A stretch of DNA of 11,591 bases from Bdellovibrionales bacterium. Its GTDB lineage: Bacteria > Bdellovibrionota > Bdellovibrionia > Bdellovibrionales > JAMPXM01. Below, in pieces: positions 5,843-11,591 of the stretch (its first letter is position 1; each line of letters opens with the position of its first letter). Made by a program: the position numbers and the translations under genes. The notes beneath the pieces are model-generated. The model searched no databases, was not told where the DNA came from, and saw nothing but the letters and a program-made list of their open reading frames with translations. The stretch covers positions 1 to 11,591 of the forward strand of contig SXRI01000076.1 in assembly GCA_005793615.1 (NCBI GenBank), written 5' to 3'.

Positions 5843-7303
5843 CTAAAAACGAAGCGAAGCCGAGGCCGAAACCGAAGCCTGTCCGACACCATAACCCATC
5901 AAGTCACCGATATCGTCGACCGACATTCCGGGAGTCGCGTCGGCGACCCATTTTCCGGTAAGCGAAAAACGCATCGGGCCGCTCAGAAAACTGAGCTCAG
6001 GTCCGACACCGAGAACGCGAAATCTCCCCGCAGTAGTGGATTGAGTTTGCCCTTCAACTGACTTGTAGGAGTCCGACAGCAGGAGTTCGGCAAATCCACC
6101 GAGCTCAAATGACTTGAATTTACCACCGGCGTGCACCGACGCATTGATAACTTTACCGGCATGGTAGGTTTCAGTACTGCTTACTGTCTTACGTTTGGCC
6201 TCATCCACCAGCGATAAACCTAATTTGTTCTCAATGTAGTAGTGAGGTTCGTCTCGCCGCAAGCTCACGCCGAGGGTGGTGAAGTCGCGACCGATGGGGG
6301 ATGTTGCGGCCTCGGATTCCGTGCCATTGGTCATGGTGTTCAGGGCAATACTCGCAAACCCGGTGATGTCATAGTCGTTGAAGCGCGTGAGATGCAGTTG
6401 GCCCAAGAGTGTCAGCGGGCGCATGATATAGGCTTGGTTGGGAGACTTCAGATAACTAAATTCCATACCGAGACCGAGGCGTCGTGCTTCATCGCCCAGC
6501 GGAAAAAAAATCGTGCGTAGATTATGCAGACTATCGATCGGATATCGGCTTGCATCGCGGTGAAGCGAGAATGACTGATAGGGATAGGTAAGCGACGATC
6601 TTGTCTCTTGTGAGCGAAACGCAGATTTGGTGTTGGTGCGGAGTTCGCCACCAGCGGTTCCCGCAGGCGCCGGGGCGCCTTCGGAGTTTGGCGAGCTGAC
6701 CTCGGTCAAGACCACACGGCGAGCGCGATCGATGCTGGTATCTGAAGCTGTGAGTGCGAGAGTGATTCGAGTTACCACCGCCTCATTCTCACGGACACTG
6801 GATGGAAGTGCGCGATGTAGGGCCTCATGAATGTGTAGGGCGATCAGCTGTTCTTCATTCAAGCTCAGAGCTGCTGGGAAAAATCTCGTCGCTGCGTGCG
6901 GTTCGGCGAAAGTGCGCGCATAAACTTCGGAGCCATCGGCTGAGCGCTCGGGGCCCATGTCATTTTTCAATTTCGGTTTGAGATTGCGCTCGACTAAAAG
7001 GATTTCGCTTTTCTCGAGTTCAGGAATCAAGGTACCCAGGTGATCAATGGCAGGGGTGTTAAGTCTCTTGAGGCGTTCGATCGCTTTTGCGCGGGTTTCA
7101 ATAAGGATGCCGGAGGTGGCTGGTTTTCCTCCTTCGAGATCGCTGCCGTCGTCGCCATTGGCCACGATATAACTCGAGGCAAAGGCGCGTTGAATCAGAA
7201 ACGTTGTCAGAAGTGAAATACTGATTCCTGCGATACAGCCGAAGCGCACAACTTGGCCCGACAAGCGTTGCTGGTTTTTTGACAGCTGCAAAGATTGAGT
7301 CAT
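5843..7303 (-). CDS. Secreted protein with HExxH motif and predicted C-terminal outer-membrane beta-barrel
   Basis: I do not recognise a named family. From ATG 7303 the protein has 486 residues. A polar, basic start is followed by a hydrophobic stretch (about 22-38) ending QRAFA-SS, a fair signal peptidase I site near residue 42. Residues ~45-190 are mostly helical and contain ALHIHEALHRALP with an HExxH core (His159, Glu160, His163) and acidic residues at 172 and 174 that could be a third zinc ligand. After a Ser/Gly/Pro/Ala-rich linker (~205-220), the rest alternates polar and non-polar residues with frequent aromatics and ends in SASASLRF. A terminal Phe is typical of BAM-assembled outer-membrane barrels. 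The start choice rests on AAAGGA eight bases upstream; ATG 7312 sits directly on that site. Its start lies one base after the stop of the TIGR02147 gene, so the two are coupled. Protease activity is only a possibility. Confidence 0.72.
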   Translation of the reverse strand: MTQSLQLSKNQQRLSGQVVRFGCIAGISISLLTTFLIQRAFASSYIVANGDDGSDLEGGKPATSGILIETRAKAIERLKRLNTPAIDHLGTLIPELEKSEILLVERNLKPKLKNDMGPERSADGSEVYARTFAEPHAATRFFPAALSLNEEQLIALHIHEALHRALPSSVRENEAVVTRITLALTASDTSIDRARRVVLTEVSSPNSEGAPAPAGTAGGELRTNTKSAFRSQETRSSLTYPYQSFSLHRDASRYPIDSLHNLRTIFFPLGDEARRLGLGMEFSYLKSPNQAYIMRPLTLLGQLHLTRFNDYDITGFASIALNTMTNGTESEAATSPIGRDFTTLGVSLRRDEPHYYIENKLGLSLVDEAKRKTVSSTETYHAGKVINASVHAGGKFKSFELGGFAELLLSDSYKSVEGQTQSTTAGRFRVLGVGPELSFLSGPMRFSLTGKWVADATPGMSVDDIGDLMGYGVGQASVSASASLRF

Positions 7304-7304
7304 C

Positions 7305-8204
7305 TTACACATCCTTTGTTGGCGGAACGGCGTTGTTCGGGCCTGCGTAGTCCCTCAGATTGTCTGTTGAGCCACCAGCTAATTCTCCTGGTGGTTCTAT
7401 TGTCGCTCCTTCTGGTGGTCCGTCGCTTGAGAGGCGAAATAAGGCGATCTCGACATGGTAGACATCGGTGCCGCCACGAGATTTCTTATATTTGGCAGCG
7501 AGATTTTGTTCGAATTCGCTGATTTCGCGTCGGATCGCCTCGACGTCACGCGGGTCGCAAGCAAAGCCAACGCCGCTGATATCACGCTCTTGTACGGGCT
7601 GAAAATCGAGGGCGTGCAGTGCTTTGTTGAGCAGTTGTCGGTGGTATTGCCGAACAGCCTCCGAGGGTACGCCGCCGGTGCAGATATGATCGTTGGAACA
7701 GACATATCGGCCGTGTTCTTTTTTAACCAAGCCCATGCGCAAAAGCCGCTCCATGGCGACTTTCACTTGCGTGCGAGTGATGCCGAGACGTTTGGCGATC
7801 CATACGCTGTTCCAACGAAAATCCTTTGTTTCAAACAAGGTGAGAATGGCGAAGTAATACCATTCCGACACCAGATGAAAAACATCGTCGTTGACCGCGG
7901 TTCCGGTGAGCGGAGTCGGCTCCGAGGTCAGGCGAGTTTCAATATTCCATTCTTTTGAGCGTTCAAGTTGCGCGAGTTGCAAAAGGTGTTTGGTTTCCGC
8001 GGGATTGAGTCCCATGGAGCGCGAGATTTTTAATGCCCCCTTGAGACCGAGCTTTCGTTTTCCGCGCAGAATTTCGGAAAGTTCGCCGGGACTCAGGCCA
8101 AGACTTCTGGCGAAACCGCGTTGCGAGTATCGTGGATTTACTTTCACTCTACGGCCAAGTTCGTGGTTCAGAAAATCGTGAACGGTCGGAGATTCAAGTA
8201 ACAT
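7305..8204 (-). CDS. TIGR02147-family (DUF4423-type) regulator
   Basis: This 299-residue cytoplasmic protein has the TIGR02147 architecture. An N-terminal Xre-like helix-turn-helix spans about 25-75 (QRGFARSLGLSPGELSEILRGKR at the recognition region). The family hallmark SEWYYFAIL is at 113-121, and a second, winged-helix-like segment WIAKRLGITRTQVKVAMERL is at ~135-154. A C-terminal region ends its conserved part near VYHVEIALFRLS (248-259). The last ~40 residues are Pro/Gly/Asn-rich and probably disordered. The family is abundant in Bdellovibrio-like bacteria and Fibrobacter, and its ligands are not known to me. AAAGGTGG seven bases before ATG 8204 supports the start. The outer-membrane HExxH gene begins one base after its stop, so the regulator probably controls, and is translated with, that gene. 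The family is confident; a DNA-binding role is inferred from the helix-turn-helix. Confidence 0.88.
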   Translation of the reverse strand: MLLESPTVHDFLNHELGRRVKVNPRYSQRGFARSLGLSPGELSEILRGKRKLGLKGALKISRSMGLNPAETKHLLQLAQLERSKEWNIETRLTSEPTPLTGTAVNDDVFHLVSEWYYFAILTLFETKDFRWNSVWIAKRLGITRTQVKVAMERLLRMGLVKKEHGRYVCSNDHICTGGVPSEAVRQYHRQLLNKALHALDFQPVQERDISGVGFACDPRDVEAIRREISEFEQNLAAKYKKSRGGTDVYHVEIALFRLSSDGPPEGATIEPPGELAGGSTDNLRDYAGPNNAVPPTKDV

Positions 8205-8207
8205 AAT

Positions 8208-8311
8208 TGTTCCACCTTTCGAGTGGCGTGAGCGTGCTGTGAAATGGTTATCGCTCTCGACGGCAGCACCTGCAAGCCGAGTTTGGAGCAGAGTGATCCT
8301 GAGGTGGAACA
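8208..8311. repeat. 10-bp inverted repeat pair TGTTCCACCT / AGGTGGAACA
   Basis: TGTTCCACCT at 8208-8217 and its exact reverse complement AGGTGGAACA at 8302-8311 lie 84 bases apart in front of the TIGR02147 gene. The first copy covers that gene's ribosome-binding site on the minus strand; the second is upstream of the candidate promoter. They could be paired operator half-sites or simple coincidence. The rest of the 8205-8475 gap holds a possible promoter and a GC-rich hairpin. Confidence 0.4.
8247..8275 (-). promoter_or_regulatory. Candidate promoter of the TIGR02147/outer-membrane gene pair
   Basis: On the minus strand TTGCAG (8270-8275) and GATAAC (8247-8252) are separated by 17 bp. RNA would start near 8240, giving a ~36-base leader with the AAAGGTGG ribosome site. 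Both hexamers are only moderate sigma-70 matches, so this is a tentative reading. Confidence 0.3.
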
Positions 8312-8426
8312 GTGGTCGAAGTGGTAAAAAATTACTGTTTTTGCTGTGTCTTCAGGAAGTTACATGGGTATCGGCATGCGCAAATTTTCATAGAAAGGCG
8401 TTAGATTGGGGCCTAAAGGGGCCTCA

Positions 8427-8453
8427 GCGGAAGGGGCTAAGCTAAGCCCCCGC
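8427..8453 (-). terminator. GC-rich hairpin downstream of the TetR gene, possible terminator
   Basis: GGGGCT (8433-8438) and AGCCCC (8445-8450) pair around a 6-base loop, and GCG/CGC at 8427-8429/8451-8453 can extend the stem past a small bulge. It lies 23 bases beyond the TetR stop. No T-run follows on the minus strand, so efficient intrinsic termination is doubtful. Two further GGGGCCT copies at 8408-8414 and 8418-8424 make the area locally repetitive. Confidence 0.35.
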
Positions 8454-8475
8454 AGTTGTCTGCCGCTACCCGTAG

Positions 8476-9120
8476 CTAACTATTCAAATAGGACATGACC
8501 GCCTGTCGAGGCTTTTCAGTGTGATAGGGCAAAAGCAAACGCAGCAGGTGATCGACTCCCATTTGCACCGACCGTTTGCTCGGTGGACGGTCGGGACTTT
8601 CATAAAATTGCAGAAATGAGCTGCTGGTAATCAAAACCAAATCGCTGACCATGCGCATTTCCGCAGCATCAGAGATTTCTCTCATGACATTGGTTTTCAC
8701 CCAGTACTGATAGGTCGCATTCAAGAGCCGGACCGTTTTACTCATATGGCCCCGCCACAGGCGCGCCAGCAGGGGATCTTTACGACGCAGATGGTACATC
8801 TCGCGATGAAAGAATCGGTACTTCCAGAAAACCTCAAACGAGCCTTCAATCAACTCCAGTGGCGAGGCATAGGTTTCCACGCCATTTCTTGATCGCCACA
8901 GCGAGTAAATTTCTTCACTCATACGATCAAAGAGTTCACGAATGATTTCCTCTTTGTTGCGAAAATGAAAATAGAGGTTGCCGGGGCTGATTCCCAGTTC
9001 TGCCGCAATGTGGTTCGTGGTGACCGCGACGACACCAGATTTATTAAAGAGTTCGACGCTTGTGCTCAGAATGCGTTCGCGATTGCCGCCGCGCTTGTTG
9101 GTAACGTTAGCAACGCCCAT
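8476..9120 (-). CDS. TetR/AcrR-family transcriptional regulator
   Basis: This 214-residue one-component regulator has the TetR N-terminal DNA-binding domain. RERILSTSVELFNKSG is helix 1 (about 14-29), and TTNHIAAELGISPGNLYFHFRNKEEII (34-60) holds the helix-turn-helix and the typical YxHFxNKEE end. The remaining ~150 residues are the helical ligand and dimer domain, rich in aromatics (FWKYRFFHREMYHL), which suits a hydrophobic or acyl ligand; the ligand itself cannot be read. Two ATG codons stand in a row. The second (9120) is preferred because AAGGAG is six bases upstream of it and only three from ATG 9123. It is transcribed away from aceB across a 218-base gap with three AGCT-centred dyads, so control of itself and of aceBA is likely but not shown. 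Confidence 0.88.
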   Translation of the reverse strand: MGVANVTNKRGGNRERILSTSVELFNKSGVVAVTTNHIAAELGISPGNLYFHFRNKEEIIRELFDRMSEEIYSLWRSRNGVETYASPLELIEGSFEVFWKYRFFHREMYHLRRKDPLLARLWRGHMSKTVRLLNATYQYWVKTNVMREISDAAEMRMVSDLVLITSSSFLQFYESPDRPPSKRSVQMGVDHLLRLLLPYHTEKPRQAVMSYLNS

Positions 9121-9130
9121 CATCCGCTCC

Positions 9131-9142
9131 TTTCAGCTGAAA
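9131..9142. promoter_or_regulatory. Perfect 12-bp palindrome TTTCAGCTGAAA in the tetR leader
   Basis: This is a perfect dyad that immediately abuts the AAGGAG ribosome site of the TetR gene. Its AGCT core is shared with two other dyads (9162-9173 and 9217-9228) in the same gap. A TetR operator in the leader would give autorepression. The palindrome is seen directly; the binding is inferred. Confidence 0.5.
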
Positions 9143-9160
9143 TTTTCTTTTGGGTGTAGA

Positions 9161-9190
9161 GTTGTAGCTCTAAGGCGCCGTGGTCTGCAA
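9161..9190 (-). promoter_or_regulatory. Candidate tetR promoter overlapping an imperfect AGCT dyad
   Basis: On the minus strand TTGCAG (9185-9190) and TACAAC (9161-9166) are 18 bp apart, placing the RNA start near 9154. The imperfect dyad TTGTAGCTCTAA (9162-9173, two mismatched pairs) covers the -10 region, where a bound repressor would block polymerase. The hexamer matches are moderate. Confidence 0.35.
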
Positions 9191-9216
9191 CGGGAATTTT
9201 CAAGAAATCCCCGCAA

Positions 9217-9228
9217 TAGTAGCTACTA
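9217..9228. promoter_or_regulatory. Perfect 12-bp palindrome TAGTAGCTACTA upstream of aceB
   Basis: This perfect dyad has its centre 55 bp from that of the 9162-9173 dyad and lies six bases upstream of the TTGCAG hexamer at 9235. It is the best candidate for the operator through which the divergent TetR protein controls aceBA. Confidence 0.5.
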
Positions 9229-9234
9229 CTCTAT

Positions 9235-9263
9235 TTGCAGGTGCGAAATGGACACTTCAAAAT
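9235..9263 (+). promoter_or_regulatory. Candidate aceBA promoter
   Basis: TTGCAG (9235-9240), a 17-bp spacer and CAAAAT (9258-9263) form a moderate sigma-70-like pair. RNA would begin near 9270, leaving a ~69-base leader before the aceB start. The same TTGCAG hexamer appears in the candidate tetR and TIGR02147 promoters. This is tentative. Confidence 0.28.
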
Positions 9264-9338
9264 TTCACCGCCAACGTCATTTTACAGTTGCTTACGCTCA
9301 GCGCCGCCACGCAAACTCTGCCTTGCAAGGAGTTCATC

Positions 9339-11030
9339 ATGACCAATGCCCATCCCGAGACCACAGCAAATAACACGAAACATGATATGCATCCTGACTC
9401 GCGTCTGGATTCGCCGCTCGCCCGCAACAACCGTCTCAAGACGGATTTGTTTCATTTGCGCGTAGCGGGGCAGATGGATGCTGCGACGGAGAGCATTCTG
9501 ACTCCTGAAGCACTTTTGTTTATTGAAGAACTCGAAATGAAGTTTGGTGAACGGCGCCGGCAACTTCTCGCCGCTCGGGCGGAACGTCGCAAGGGAATTA
9601 ACAGTGGAACCGAGTCGCTGGATTTTTTACCGGCGCCGGCAGCGGTGCGCTCGGCGGAGTGGCGAGTGGCGGCGGCTCCCGCCGACCTCAATGAACGCAA
9701 CGTCGAAATCACCGGCCCGGCGGAAGCTAAAATGATGATCAACGCGCTCAATTCCGGCGCGAGCGTTTTCATGGCCGATCTTGAAGATGCGATGTCACCG
9801 ACATGGACAAATGCCATCGCTGGTCAGGTCGCGCTTAAAGCGGCTGTTCGCCGCACCTTGAGCTTTCAATCGGCGGATGGTCGTGATTACCGACTCGCGG
9901 ATAAGACGGCAACTTTGGTGGTGCGCCCACGTGGCTGGCATCTTGTTGAGCGTAACGTGCGCTTTGACAGCGAGCCGGTGAGTGGCAGCTTGTTCGACTT
10001 CGGACTCTACTTCTTCCACAACGCCCATGAGTTGATGGCCCGCGGCTCGGGCCCTTATTTCTATCTACCTAAAATGGAGAGCCATCTTGAGGCGCGCCTC
10101 TGGAATGATGTTTTCTGTTTCGCGCAAGAGCGTTTGGGAATTCCGCGGGGCACGATCCGCGCCACGGTTTTGATCGAGACGATTTTGGCGGCCTTCGAGA
10201 TGGAAGAGATCCTCTATGAACTGAAAGAACACGCTGCCGGTTTGAATGCCGGCCGTTGGGATTACCTCTTTAGTATGATCAAGACCTTCTCGACCTCTAG
10301 CCCGATCATCTTTCCTGATCGTGCACAACTGACAATGACGGTGCCGTTCATGCGCGCCTACACTCGCCGTCTGGTTGCGACCTGCCATAAACGAGGTGCT
10401 CACGCGATTGGCGGCATGGCGGCGTTCATTCCGTCGCGTCGCGATGCCGAAGTTAACGAACGGGCCATGGCCAAGGTGCGCGAAGATAAAGAGCGTGAGG
10501 CCGGCGATGGTTTTGACGGCACTTGGGTTGCTCACCCCGATCTTGTGCCTGTGGCGCGTGAGGTTTTTGCGGCTCACCTCAAGGGAAAGCCTCATCAAAA
10601 GGATGTTACGGCAACGGTTGGCTTTACGATGATGGCGAAAGATCTTTTGCCGTGCGAGATCGAAAACGGCCGAGTGACCGACGAAGGTGTCAGCAACAAT
10701 ATCTCGGTGGCGTTGCAATACATGAGTTCTTGGCTGCAGGGGCTTGGGGCTGTTGCTATCAATAATTTGATGGAAGACGCTGCGACTGCCGAAATCTCGC
10801 GTGCTGAACTTTGGCAATGGGTGAAGCGCGAAGTGCCGCTGGCGGGTGGTATCCGACTGACACGTGATGAGTTCCGTCGGCGTCTCGAGACTGAGCGGGC
10901 GCGATTCGCCGGGCAGGCTGAGCGCGGGCGTTTGAAAGATGCCTGTGACCTACTTGAGAAGCTGGTGTTGGCTGACGAATTCTCGGAGTTCCTCACCTTA
11001 CCGGCCTATGAAATTTTAGAAGCAAAGTAA
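9339..11030 (+). CDS. aceB: Malate synthase A
   Basis: This 563-residue cytoplasmic enzyme condenses glyoxylate with acetyl-CoA to malate, the second step of the glyoxylate shunt. The length fits the A isoform (533 in E. coli) rather than the ~720-residue G form. VFMADLEDAMSPTW is at 143-156. The catalytic Arg198 is in VVRPRGWHL, the metal ligand Glu280 in LIET, and the family signature KEHAAGLNAGRWDYLF spans 296-311 with Asp308. IGGMAAFIPSR lies near 357-367. The general base Asp480 is in MEDAATAEISR (478-488). AAGGAG six bases before ATG 9339 decides the start; an in-frame extension back to GTG 9180 has no such site and no family similarity. aceA follows after 37 bases, and the TetR gene is divergent, so it is probably inducible by acetate or acyl compounds. 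All expected key residues are present. Confidence 0.96.
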   Translation: MTNAHPETTANNTKHDMHPDSRLDSPLARNNRLKTDLFHLRVAGQMDAATESILTPEALLFIEELEMKFGERRRQLLAARAERRKGINSGTESLDFLPAPAAVRSAEWRVAAAPADLNERNVEITGPAEAKMMINALNSGASVFMADLEDAMSPTWTNAIAGQVALKAAVRRTLSFQSADGRDYRLADKTATLVVRPRGWHLVERNVRFDSEPVSGSLFDFGLYFFHNAHELMARGSGPYFYLPKMESHLEARLWNDVFCFAQERLGIPRGTIRATVLIETILAAFEMEEILYELKEHAAGLNAGRWDYLFSMIKTFSTSSPIIFPDRAQLTMTVPFMRAYTRRLVATCHKRGAHAIGGMAAFIPSRRDAEVNERAMAKVREDKEREAGDGFDGTWVAHPDLVPVAREVFAAHLKGKPHQKDVTATVGFTMMAKDLLPCEIENGRVTDEGVSNNISVALQYMSSWLQGLGAVAINNLMEDAATAEISRAELWQWVKREVPLAGGIRLTRDEFRRRLETERARFAGQAERGRLKDACDLLEKLVLADEFSEFLTLPAYEILEAK

Positions 11031-11067
11031 GACTAAACAATAATTTAACTTTTTGGGAGACGACATC

Positions 11068-11591
11068 ATGAGTGCTGAAGTGAATCCACTGGGACAAACG
11101 ACAGAGACCTTAACCACTGCGTGGAAAAACGCGGCTCGCTGGCGGAACGTGACACGCCCTTATACGGCGGAAGAGGTGTTACGCCTTCGCCCGTCGGTTA
11201 ATATTAGATATTCCCTTGCTGAACATGGTGCGCAGAAATTGTGGGAGCTTCTGCAAGAGCAACCCTATGTTCACACCATGGGCGCGATGACTGGCGCACA
11301 AGCGGTAAATATGGTTCGCGGCGGTTTGAAAGCTCTTTATTTGAGCGGCTGGCAAGTGGCGGCTGATGCGAACTTGTCGGGGCAGACTTATCCTGATCAG
11401 AGTTTGTATCCGTCGAACAGCGTGCCCGCGGTCGTTCGTCGCATCAACAACGCCCTGGTGCGCGCTGATCAAGTTGAGCGCACTGAAGCTGGTTCGCAGA
11501 TGCCGAAGAACTTCAATTGGTATGCGCCGATCGTAGCCGACGCTGAAGCCGGCTTCGGTGGACCGCTGCATTCTTTCGAATTGATGAAGGC
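11068..11591 (+). CDS. aceA: Isocitrate lyase, N-terminal part (3' cut by window edge)
   Basis: The frame from ATG 11068 stays open to the last base, giving the first 174 residues of isocitrate lyase, which splits isocitrate into succinate and glyoxylate. ALYLSGWQVAADANLSG and the following TYPDQSLYPSNSVP block are characteristic of the family, as is RINNALVRADQ. IVADAEAGFGGPL near the window end includes the Asp that binds magnesium and substrate. The catalytic Cys motif (KKCGH) lies beyond the window. GGGAG at 11055-11059, eight bases upstream, supports the start. It is 37 bases behind aceB with no visible terminator in the AT-rich gap, so the two form the aceBA operon and share control. 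A kinase gene (aceK) may or may not follow. Confidence 0.95.
   Translation, partial: MSAEVNPLGQTTETLTTAWKNAARWRNVTRPYTAEEVLRLRPSVNIRYSLAEHGAQKLWELLQEQPYVHTMGAMTGAQAVNMVRGGLKALYLSGWQVAADANLSGQTYPDQSLYPSNSVPAVVRRINNALVRADQVERTEAGSQMPKNFNWYAPIVADAEAGFGGPLHSFELMK

Noticed and set aside
7223..7235. Lipoprotein signal at the Cys after Phe-Gly in the outer-membrane protein
   Set aside because: The residues before this Cys (Arg-Phe-Gly) do not fit a lipobox and the Cys precedes the hydrophobic core, so a signal peptidase I site is more likely.
7455..7958. 167-residue plus-strand ORF opposite the TIGR02147 gene
   Set aside because: The opposite frame has clear family motifs; this one has none.
8312..8404. 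Thirty-codon plus-strand ORF starting GTG after GAGGTGG
   Set aside because: There is a plausible ribosome site by chance, but no recognisable product, and its only support is the inverted-repeat word that also serves the gene on the other strand.
9180..9338. In-frame upstream extension of aceB to GTG 9180 (53 extra residues)
   Set aside because: It has no ribosome site, no malate synthase similarity and would cover the AGCT dyad and candidate promoter, while AAGGAG sits ideally before ATG 9339.
10065..10817. 250-residue minus-strand ORF opposite aceB
   Set aside because: It is a shadow of the strongly conserved malate synthase frame, with no domain or ribosome site.

Overview
The window looks like a chromosomal segment of a free-living or predatory Gram-negative bacterium, most likely in the Bdellovibrionota (Bdellovibrio-like, formerly Deltaproteobacteria). 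The main clue is a TIGR02147-family (DUF4423-type) regulator at 7305-8204, a family I associate mainly with Bdellovibrio relatives and Fibrobacter. Dense gene packing, a roughly balanced base composition, Shine-Dalgarno starts and an outer-membrane barrel protein fit this. The assignment is inferred from content only. I see no phage, transposon, CRISPR, tRNA or rRNA.

Layout. (1) 1-3080, plus strand: the end of a surface-glycan operon, with a family 4 glycosyltransferase tail, an NAD-dependent sugar epimerase/dehydratase, a sugar-1-phosphate nucleotidyltransferase and a GHMP sugar kinase. The last two resemble the HddC/HddA pair that makes GDP-heptose. The genes abut or overlap. (2) 3139-3606, plus: queF, the preQ0 reductase of queuosine synthesis, preceded by a 13-bp tandem repeat whose unit is identical to a Neisseria DNA-uptake word. 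(3) 3584-5766, minus: fur followed 5 nt later by a fusion of an RluA-type pseudouridine synthase and an RlmI-like RNA methyltransferase. A 17/19 match to the classical Fur box lies just upstream of fur. (4) 5843-8204, minus: the TIGR02147 regulator and, translationally coupled to it, a secreted protein with a predicted outer-membrane barrel and an HExxH motif in its periplasmic part. (5) 8476-11591: a TetR-family regulator (minus) divergent from the glyoxylate-shunt genes aceB (malate synthase A) and aceA (isocitrate lyase, cut by the window end). The 218-nt gap between tetR and aceB holds three AGCT-centred dyads suited to be TetR operators.

How it works together. The glycan block supplies an activated sugar and a transferase for LPS, capsule or S-layer glycan. 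The aceBA block lets the cell grow on acetate or fatty-acid carbon, probably under the adjacent TetR protein. Fur probably controls itself and perhaps the downstream rRNA/tRNA modification fusion. The least explained part is the TIGR02147 regulator plus HExxH outer-membrane protein pair, which looks like a self-contained regulator/surface-effector unit. The pseudouridine synthase-methyltransferase fusion is the other item most worth following up. Nothing here proves a new system; these are leads.
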